Source of the DNA: Gnetum montanum
Taxonomy: Eukaryota; Streptophyta; Gnetopsida; Gnetales; Gnetaceae
NCBI GenBank assembly: GCA_015680685.1
Contig: MNCI01002657.1
Span: forward strand, 352,779 to 416,778
DNA: 64,000 nt
Direction: 5' to 3'
The notes beneath the pieces are model-generated. The model saw nothing but the letters and a program-made list of their open reading frames with translations. It was not told where the DNA came from and searched no databases. Both the position numbers and the translations under genes were made by a program. Positions within the stretch are counted from its first letter, which is position 1; each line of letters opens with the position of its first letter. Of this stretch, positions 56,501 to 64,000 are shown one piece after another.

Positions 56501-57874
56501 GTACTCCTCTAAGTTGGATCCAATTTGCCTAATCATCCCTGCATGAATGCTCTTGCAGGTTGAAAATTCCTATAGGGTAGTGCAAGTTAGATTCAAGGCT
56601 TCCTCCTCATCATGTAGGTCGTGCCCACTAATGCTCAACTTGGCAACAAACATGAGCAGTTAGCATCTTTGTATGAGATGATAGCCAAATGAATAATTCA
56701 AAATCATAGGAACACTTATTCTCCTACATAGTACACCATCCCAGGTGGGTTCTAGAATAGGGTATGCACATGCTAAGCAATAAAAAGAGTGTTTCTCTTA
56801 CTATAGCAATTGAACTCTAGCATCTGCCAGATCCTAGATAAAGGCCAAATGCCCTTAGGGCCTTGGCCTGAGCCTCCTACTTCATCATCACTGGTAGTGG
56901 GATCATTAGACTTGAACCTCAAGATGCCCTAGTTTTCCCTAGGTAGTAATGTCTTTGTGATGACACCAATAGCTTCTTCCACTAAGTGTGATCACATCAT
57001 CACATTGAAGTACTGGAGCAAGAATTCCAAGAACTCATGTGCTCTTAGCTAGAACCATACTGCTTGGTAATCCAACTATGTGTTCGATGTGGGTGTATTT
57101 GGTATAGGCTCACTCATGCATTAGAGGATGCCAACAAGCTCCACCACAATGAGGATTGGCTTCAATAATACCCTACAATTGCAAAAACAACAAAGAAAGC
57201 CTTAGTATACATTGGATGCATAAAAATACACTAACTTCCACTTAGCAAAATTAGCAAGGTAACATAGAGTAGCATAACTTAGCAAAGTTAAAATATCCTT
57301 AGGGTTCCTTGTGGGCCCTACAGGCATAGGATGTTGATGCATACATTTGACGTGCCTGGTGCTCATTGGGGTACAACACTAATGTAGTGTTAGCATTTCG
57401 CATTACATTCACATGTTGTGTATTGTCATCGTTTGCATATTTTGGTAGTTTGGCATGTTCAGTTTGCAAGTTTAGCATTTTGGCAAAGCTTTGGTACATG
57501 TCACATTTTTTTCATAGGTAACATTCTAGTACTTTTCATCCTTGCACTTAGCATTTTTTGGCATTTGGAATTTCATCACTACATTTGGCAAAATCCTCAA
57601 ATTTTTTCTAACTCTAGGTAGTGTAACTTGAGGTGTCCATGAAAATTTCTAACTCTGGGTTACCCCTTCTTGGAAGTGTAACCTATGAAAATGAAAAAAA
57701 ATTCTAACTATCAACTATGATCCCCAAGGAGTGTAGCCCCCCAAAATCATCAAATTTTTTCTAACTGTTGGCTATGCTCCCTAAGGAGCATAGCCCCAAA
57801 ATCATAAAAAAATACAAAAGAAAAAACTAATTACCACTTCTATCGCTATGTTGCACCTTTTCTTGAGGTGCCAT
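53538..57874 (-). pseudogene. Spliced antisense gene of E2, counterpart of the E1 gene
   Basis: Minus-strand gene of 4337 bp against 4338 bp in E1. First exon from ATG 57874 (GGGGCATGGCACC; MAPQEKVQ). Second exon from about 57188 after TTGTAG, with the FCP1-like part: FLEFLLQYFNV then EEAIGVITKTLLPREN (about 57055-56960) aligning with E1 FLLRNFSLIIWSS and EEQASDIIEAILPGTN. CKSIHAGMI and HGWLDTEWV (about 56560-56430) match KSLRAGVI and KGWMDKEWR. The second domain at 56126-55755 has VHGVRVVSDLTDNFFEDLFG. Introns in matching positions end near 56255 (CACTTTAG), 55090, 54533 and at 53714-53622. The last exon (AQGDATRTNG...) stops at 53538. Many stops; the LDLEG motif is lost (VVELVGIL). Confidence 0.65.
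53622..53714 (-). other. Last intron of the E2 antisense gene
   Basis: CTCTTAG/GTTAGTTG ... TTTGAGTAG/GCACAAGG, 93 bp, AT-rich. E1 has CTCAG/GTTAGTTT ... ATACAG/GTTCCC at 39483-39563 (81 bp), after the same PLE.D coding segment. The shared position and donor are the strongest evidence for splicing. Confidence 0.6.
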
Positions 57875-59119
57875 GCCCCATTCATAGTGATGCTCAACTC
57901 CGTTACACTCCATCATCACATTATGAGTTGCTCCCCATGGTTGCAGTCTCACTACCTTTTCCCTTACCCTTGCCTTCCCATCATGGCCGTTACCACCATA
58001 GCCACATTATTCATCTTACCTTTGCCTTAGTCCCAAAAATGCAAAAAATAAAAATAAAAATAAAATAAAAATAAAAATTGCCCCTTGGCACCATGTGCCG
58101 TATGGCCCCCTTTATTTTCTCCCTTCCATTGGCTCTAGGACCATTGCTAAACCTTGATTTCTCTACCTCACATGCACCTAAAAGATAAAAAAGAGAGGAG
58201 AGGAGGGACAAGGGCATCCCATGATCCCTTGCATCCAAGTCATGGCTACCTTGGCCATGGCTACAAAGCCCTTATTTTTTTTGCATTCCCTTCTTTTCCT
58301 GCCCTAGACATAGCTAAAAGAAGAAAAAATAGAGCAAAAAAAGAAAAGCCCTTGTTTTCGTTGATACTCCCATGCTCCACATAGCATCAAGGAAAAAACC
58401 CTTGCCACATGTGGCCATGAAACTAATCACCCATGTCCACACAGCCACGCCTATAAGAAGAAAAACAAAAAAAGAATGCCACCAGGACCATGGCCACAAT
58501 GGTCCCTACCAAGGCAAGCCGCTCCAAATCCTAAGACCCCAACGCAAGGAAATGCAAGAGAAGAAAAGATTAAAAAAAGTATTTTGCAAGGGTAGAGTAG
58601 AGTAGGGTACCTAGTGGATAGTGACTATCTCTATTTCTCCACACATGCCTAGGTCAAGCATCATAGTGCTCGCTCTTCCTCATCCAAGTTGATGAGCCCA
58701 AGGTGTTGGCAATCACTTCGATGCAACGTGTTGGCTATCATGCTCTAGGTGGTATGCTTTGACTGCTATGCTCCAGCTTCTCTCCTTTCTCTAATTGTGC
58801 TATGCTCTATAATCTCTCATTTTCACTTTAAAAATGATAGTTTGACCTTGATGAAACACGCATATATACCCTCTTGGGGTAATTAAATGCACTACCTACC
58901 AAGATAGCATTCCAAACTTGGGCGAAATTTCCAAGTTTTTTTTGAGTGTAGCAAGGGACCAAGTGTAACATGGGGTGAGCATAGCAACTAGAGTTAGAAA
59001 ACTTTCCAAACATTTTTTGGTAGTCTCTAGAATTAGAAAACTTTTTGAATTTTTTATGATTGCCTAGTGAACGCCTAGCCTAACTTCACGTTCCAAGCAC
59101 TCCCAGCCCTACCTAAACC
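57875..59119. other. Upstream DNA of the E2 antisense gene
   Basis: On the minus strand this is the region 5' of the ATG at 57874. It has AAAAATAAAAATAAAAT low-complexity sequence (58040-58078), several CATGGC/CCATGG words and no clear TATA box. Nothing coding is recognised. Confidence 0.45.
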
Positions 59120-59235
59120 TATGCAATTTGCACAAACCATGGTCCACTATAACCTTAAATTAGCAAACCGTTATCCACTATAACCTTAACCTGGCATCCC
59201 ATGGCCTGCTAAGGCTTGAAACTAGCCAACATACT
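59120..59235 (+). repeat. Short repeats between antisense gene and RT of E2
   Basis: GGTCCACTATAACCTTAAATTAGCA, CCACTATAACCTTAACCTGGCA and GGCCTGCTAAGGCTTGAAACTAGC in tandem. Same core and orientation as the 3' UTR arrays. Confidence 0.7.
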
Positions 59236-59339
59236 TGCTTCTACAACTCCACATTTGCACAACTTAGGTGAATTTTCATTGCATTGCTTTCCTTATTTTA
59301 TGCATTTTGATTTCATCTAAGATAGATGTGGCTTGACAT

Positions 59340-59362
59340 TATTTCTAGTTGTTTTGTAGGAT
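59340..59362 (+). promoter_or_regulatory. Candidate sense-strand 3' splice site before RT of E2
   Basis: TTATTTCTAGTTGTTTTGTAG/G with the junction at 59359/59360, 21 bp before the ATG at 59381 that opens the pol frame. Matches the position of the E1 candidate at 34532. Confidence 0.4.
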
Positions 59363-59380
59363 ACTTGGTAGGATTGAAAC

Positions 59381-60544
59381 ATGAGCACATGTAGGCACCT
59401 TTATTCACCTCAGGACATTACTGGGCCTCATGGTGATCTTGCGTGATACATCAATACTAAATGCCTAGATCTTGAGCCTAGAGCCTATGGTGAACATGTA
59501 ACATTCATAGAGATGCTACTAGATTGGCTAGACCATCTAGTTAAAGCTCTAGATCTAGAGGTAGGCGACATCACTGAGGATCCCCTCATTAAGGTCCCTG
59601 TAACGACACTTAGTGGTGATGCAAAAACATTGAAACTTAGTTCCTTGTTAGAGCCTCAACACATTTAGAGCATCGCTAAAGTCCTCAATGAAAATATCAA
59701 GGCATTTTCATGATCTTACGAAGACATACTAGGCCTAGATCCTCACATAGTGTAGCACAATATAATCCTCAATCCTCGCACAAAACCAGTCAAGTAGAAG
59801 GCCCACAAGGTTAGGCCTAAGGTGGTGTTGGCAGTCCATTAGTAATCACCAAGCTATACAAAGCTGATTTCATCTGGGTCATTAACTACGTTGACTAGGT
59901 CTCCAACATCATGATTGTACCTAAGAAAAATAGAAGCATACACATTTGCATAGACTTCTAGAACTTGAATAAGATGACCATTAAAGATGATTTCCCATGC
60001 CTAGTATTGATCAATTGGTCGATACTATGACTGATCATGCCTTGTTGTCCTTCATGGATGGGTTCTCTAGTTACAACTAGATTTAGATCAATCCAAAGCA
60101 CTAACTCAATACTACCTTCATGATCCCTTGGGGTATGTTTTGCTATACAAGGATGCCTTTGAAACTAAAGAATGTAGGAGCAACCTATCAACAGCTATGA
60201 TGTACATCTTTAGCAATTATTTGCTAGATTTGCCTAATGATTATGTTGATGACATTGTAGTTAAGTCCAAAATGGTACATAACTATGCAGATGATTTAGA
60301 TTGTGTATTCAAATGGTACCTTAGACATGACCTTAGGTTGAGTAATAAGAAGTGTGTCTTTGGTGTCAAATTAGGTCACATACTAGGTTTTGTAGTATTA
60401 AAAGTAGGCATATGCATAAACCCTAATAAGGTTAAGGCCATCATCAACTTAGCACCACCAACTAACCTTAAGGAGCTACATGGGTTACAAGGTAGACTGC
60501 AATTCATTCATAGGTTTATCACACGGTTGACTGACAAGTTGTAG
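59381..60544 (+). pseudogene. reverse transcriptase of E2
   Basis: Starts MSTCRHLYSPQDITGPHGDL and shares the linker DWLDHLVKALDLEVGDITED with E1. The early RT motifs (59760-60100) are broken by many stops. From 60128 the frame is open for 138 residues: MMYIFSNYLLDLPNDYVDDIVVKSK with intact YVDD (about 60235-60246), KKCVFGVKLGHILGFVV and GLQGRLQFIHRFI. It is the best preserved pol segment of E2. Confidence 0.85.
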
Positions 60545-61560
60545 TCCATGCAACGTTTGCTCAAAAAGGGAGTCCACTTTGAGTGGATAGCTCAATGCCA
60601 AGAAGCCTTTGATAATCTTAAATAGGAGCTAGCTCAACTTCCAACAGTCTAACCTCCACAAGGGGATAAGCCATTTTACATCTACCTTAAAACCTCCAAT
60701 GCATCCCTCACTTCTTTGCTTTGCCAAAAGTGAGACGATGGCTCATGGGTCCTTGTATACTACCTAAGCCATGCATTAGTGACTCATGAAGCAAAATATA
60801 ATGATGTGGAGAAGAACTACCTTGACTTAGTCTTTGCACTTAAGAAGTGAAAGAACTATCTTTTTCGTAGCCAGGTAAACATCATCTATAAGAGTAATGG
60901 ACGCTGGGCAATCACAACAAACATTTATGAAAGTAATCAGATTGCATGGTGGAAAGAAATAATTGTGAAGTTTGACCTACACTACATAGTGCAAGCATCA
61001 ACGAAAGGTCAAGCAATAGCCACACAACTCATGGCTTCACCAATAAATGATCAAGCAATAATAGATTTGGGATTTCTAGACAAGCATGTTAGTAGCATAG
61101 GTCAAGTGCCTACCAACTTTGAGGCAATTTTACACTTTGACCTCTCAAGGGGGTAGTGCCACTACTGTTATCACATTTCCCTCTAGGAAGATCTAATCAT
61201 TTGATTATCATTTTGCATTTCCTTGCATTAACAATGTAGTGGAGTATGAAGGTTTCCTTAGAGGCATCTTAGCAGCTTGTAACCTAGGAATTCAAAACCT
61301 AATGATTCAAGGTGATTTGTAGTTAGTCATTAATTAAGTAAAAAAGGTTTACACTTGCAAAGAACAACACTTACAACCTTACTGGGACTTGGCAAAGCAC
61401 TTGCTCAAATGATTTACAATTGCATATATCCAACACATTCCCTACAATGAGAATGCCATTGTCAATGCATTAGCTACATTATCCTTAAGAATTTCACCTA
61501 ACATATTTCATGCCTTACCTACTTCAATATTGGATTTGACCAAGCCTATCACAAAAATAG
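60545..61560 (+). pseudogene. Two RNase H regions of E2
   Basis: First domain about 60560-60960 (FEWIAQCQEAFDNL-like, then YLSHALVTHEAKYNDVEKN-like and the KFDLHYIVQAS block at 60968). Second, archaeal-type region about 61030-61500, very decayed. The opening LHFDLS and a broken match to the end block (HIPYNENAIVNALATL-like, about 61437-61480) are visible. Assigned mainly by comparison with E1. Confidence 0.6.
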
Positions 61561-61712
61561 CTGACATTTCATCCATAGCCACAACAAGCATGAATCATGC
61601 ATAAGAATGGTATGATGACATCAAGTCATACCTCCAACAGGGTGAGCCTCCACAACATCTAACCATTGCCCAAAAGGATGCAGTGCAAAAATGGTCATAG
61701 TAGTATGTCATT

Positions 61713-62849
61713 GTGGGTGATAGCACACTATGTTGTAGATCCTATGATGGCATAATACTAACCTATGTTAGTGAAAATGAAGTAGAAATGATCATTGAAC
61801 AAGTCCATGAGGGACTGTGTGGAGGACACATAGCACCCATGTTAATGACATCGAAAATCAGATGCTTAGGCTACTATTGGCCTTACATGGAGTACGATTT
61901 CATTTCCAAGGTCAAGACATGTGAAATGTGTCAATGACATGATAACTTAATGCATGTGCCACCCATTGAACTACATACCATGCGAATCATGTGGTCATTC
62001 CAATGTTGGGAATTGGATATTATAGGACCCATTACACCTAAGTCTTCCCCAAGACATAGCTTCATCATAACCACAACTGAATACTTTACCAACTGGGTTG
62101 AGGCTATCCCCCTTAGGAAGACAATATCACAATAGGTTTGCAAGTTCATCCTTGACAACATAGTGACCTAATTTGGTTTGCCCATGACTATAGTCATAGA
62201 CAATGGACCACAGTTTAGTAGTGCAGAAACCAAAGCCTTCTATGAACAGCTTGGCATTAAGCATTCCTTTTTGTCACCATACTACCCATAGGTGAATGGC
62301 CAAGAGGAGGCTTCAAACAAAGTGATTGTCAACATTTTGAAGAAGATGCTCAGTAGTAGAAAATGGTGATGGCACGAGCAGTTAGTCTATGCACTATGGG
62401 CATATTACATAACATGTAGAAAAACAACATGTAAGATGCGATATACCCTTGTGTATGGATTTGAAAGAATTTTTCCTCTCAAATTATAGGTCTCATCACT
62501 TTGTGTGACCCTCTCAAGCTTCATTGATGAGGTTCAAAACAATGAGTTGAGAATCATTAACCTAGACTCTATAGAGAAGGAGTGCATGCAGATGCTTGAT
62601 TACATTGAATGGTATCAAGAGAAGCAATGATAAAAGCACCATCATAATCAACATCAATGGCTAATCAAGAAAGGGGACTTAGTCCTCAAGGCCATTCGTG
62701 AACTTGCATATACATTCTTAGCCAATTGAGAAGGGCCTTTCTTGGTCACCAAGGCCTATGATAATGGAGCATTCAAGCTGGTTGATTTAGACAGTAATGA
62801 GTTTGCTAATCTAATCAACCATTCATACTTGAAGTTGTACTACACCTAG
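61713..62849 (+). pseudogene. integrase of E2
   Basis: Zinc-binding domain at 61790-61937 (VHEGLCGGHIAP, TCEMCQ). Core from about 62005: LDIIGPITPKSSPRHSFII (first Asp), FTNWVEAIPLRKT, TIVIDNGPQFSS (second Asp, about 62200) and NGQEEASNKVIVNIL (Glu, about 62300). The C-terminal part has FKLVDLDSNEFANLINHSYL and stops at 62847-62849. Fewer stops than in E1 in the core. Confidence 0.8.
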
Positions 62850-62904
62850 TATGTAGTGTTGCATCAATGAAAAAGAAAGGTAAACAAGCATTTGCTATGA
62901 TGTT

Positions 62905-63205
62905 AAGTTAGCACAGAATGTCCGTGGTCTATGATGTTAAACTAGCATCCATGGCAAACCTATCTACTATGATGTTAAACTGGCATAGTAAGTCTACTAT
63001 GACTTTAAATTGGCATAGCTCAACCTTGTGTCATGATGTTAAACTAGCACAACATCCACCATTCACTATCATGTTAAACTAGCACACAGTAGTTTTCTAG
63101 GACTATAAACTAGTGCATCATGGTTTTCCAAGACCTTAAACTAGGTTCACGGTCTGCTAGGACCTTAAAATATCATAGCATGTGGTCTACCAAGACCTTA
63201 ATATG
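62905..63205 (+). repeat. 3' UTR tandem array of E2, ~9 units of 30-40 bp
   Basis: Repeats of TCTATGATGTTAAACTAGCA with drift (ACTATGACTTTAAATTGGCA, CCAAGACCTTAAACTAGG). It begins 55 bp after the integrase stop, as in E1, and has the same core on the element strand. Confidence 0.85.
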
Positions 63206-64000
63206 GGTTTGCAATTTAGCACACATGTCTCAAAAAGCATAGTTCTATGGACAAGAGAGTGCAAATACTTCTGATCCTCTATCATCTACCCACACCTCCT
63301 GGGTAGGGTAGGGTGAGACATTGTAGTTCCAGAATGGAGTTCATGTTGTCAAGGAAAAGCCTCTGGAACATTTGTAGAATCATTGTCCTTGGCATTTTGC
63401 TAATCCTCTGAAGATTCCCTTGAGCATTTTTCTGAATTTCTAGAGCTACCATTGCAATCACCAATAGTACCACCTTAGGTCATGCTAACAACATTGTTGA
63501 CCTTGGGTACTTAATTATTGGTTGGAGTTCTCACCATTAGCACCACTCGCTAGAGTCCTAGTAGTACTATGGCCTTTTCATAGCACTACCATCCTCTAGC
63601 CCTTACCATTTCCTAGGCTTGGAAGGGCATCTAGTAGCTTAAATCCCTGCCATTTTGCTAGATTTCCAAGTTCATGTCCTTGGTGTCAAGTCTCTAGCAC
63701 CTACACTACCATTACCCTCAATCACTCTATTGGCCTCTTTGGGGGTGCTCACTTTTGATGTGGCTACTGGAGCTTTTATAGTCTCCTGGCTTTGGCACCT
63801 ACACTAGCTTTCCTATTTTGGCACTGCAAGGTCTTGCAACTAGTCTAGAACTTGTGGCACTTATAACACCCTTGAAACTAGTAGTTTGCTCTTATTTCAC
63901 ATGTTGTGTGGTTGTTTTCTTATCTTCTCTGCATAATTTTTGCAAGACAAAGCCCTAAAGGTAGTCATTCAAAGATGCATTTCATCATAGTGGCAAGTCA
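63206..64000 (+). other. 3' UTR of E2 up to the window edge
   Basis: About 800 bp with no recognised coding sequence, expected from E1 to lie between the repeat array and the 3' LTR. The LTR start (TGAAACACC) is not seen before 64000. Confidence 0.5.

Larger units (their letters stand above)
46903..64000 (+). mobile_element. Tat-like Ty3/gypsy retrotransposon E2 with antisense gene (3' end outside window)
   Basis: Plus-strand element with the same plan as E1: 5' LTR 46903-48573, primer site, gag-pro, opposite-strand gene, RT, two RNase H regions, integrase and a 3' repeat array (62905-63205). By comparison with E1 the 3' LTR should start just beyond 64000. It is inserted in the 3' flank of copy C (junction at 46902/46903, where the match to copy B stops). 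E2 is diverged from E1, clearly a different subfamily, with no leader repeat array and a different U3 palindrome. Confidence 0.85.

Noticed and set aside
1-64000. Search for CRISPR arrays, bacterial operons, rRNA or complete tRNA genes
   Set aside because: None seen; spaced short repeats present are the retrotransposon UTR arrays, whose units drift and lack unique spacers.

Overview
This 64 kb window looks like intergenic, retrotransposon-packed DNA from a plant with a large genome. Plant origin is supported by the families present: Athila-type and Tat-type Ty3/gypsy elements, tRNA-Asp-type primer sites, tRNA-derived SINE-like pieces and plant-style introns. Every element is broken by stops and indels. 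The two LTRs of the one complete element differ at about 12% of positions by eye, mostly C/T and G/A changes. That slow, methylation-type decay would suit a conifer or other gymnosperm, but the species cannot be fixed from the sequence. I found no intact host gene, rRNA, tRNA or CRISPR array. A 177-bp assembly gap lies at 14376-14552.

Layout. (1) 1-2947: 5' LTR, primer site and gag of an Athila-like element (copy A, minus strand) that runs off the window. (2) 2948-7579: AT-rich spacer with a SINE-like piece, an unidentified coding remnant and the LTR/primer-site junction of another element. (3) 7580-about 14608: Athila-like copy B (minus), gag to integrase, with the gap in its 5' LTR. (4) 14609-about 19450: AT-rich DNA with a second SINE-like piece, a degenerate tandem repeat and another LTR junction. 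(5) From about 19450 to the end: a nest. A Tat-like element (F, plus) is split at about 21871 by Athila-like copy C (plus). Copy C is in turn split at 27950 by an 18.6 kb Tat-like element E1 (minus; LTRs at 27951-29689 and 44817-46544; target duplication GTAGT/GTAGC). It is split again at 46902 by Tat-like element E2 (plus), which runs off the right edge. E1 and E2 stand with their 5' LTRs head to head, 358 bp apart.

The most interesting feature is shared by E1 and E2. Between the end of gag-protease and the start of RT-RNase H-integrase, each carries a 4.34 kb gene on the opposite strand (35361-39698 plus in E1; 57874-53538 minus in E2). The two copies match along their length: an MAP... first exon in a good start context, an FCP1/NIF-like (HAD) domain, a segment resembling plant transposon-protein domains, an acidic/proline-rich part, a helical part and a short last exon. 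Both have GT-AG introns at matching positions. The gene is bracketed by short repeats of the kind (core TTAAACTAGC) that also form an array in the 3' UTR of both elements. A sense-strand 3' splice signal just before the RT reading frame in both copies suggests that the antisense gene may sit inside an intron of the element's own gag-pol transcript, at the place where Ogre/Tat elements are known to have one.
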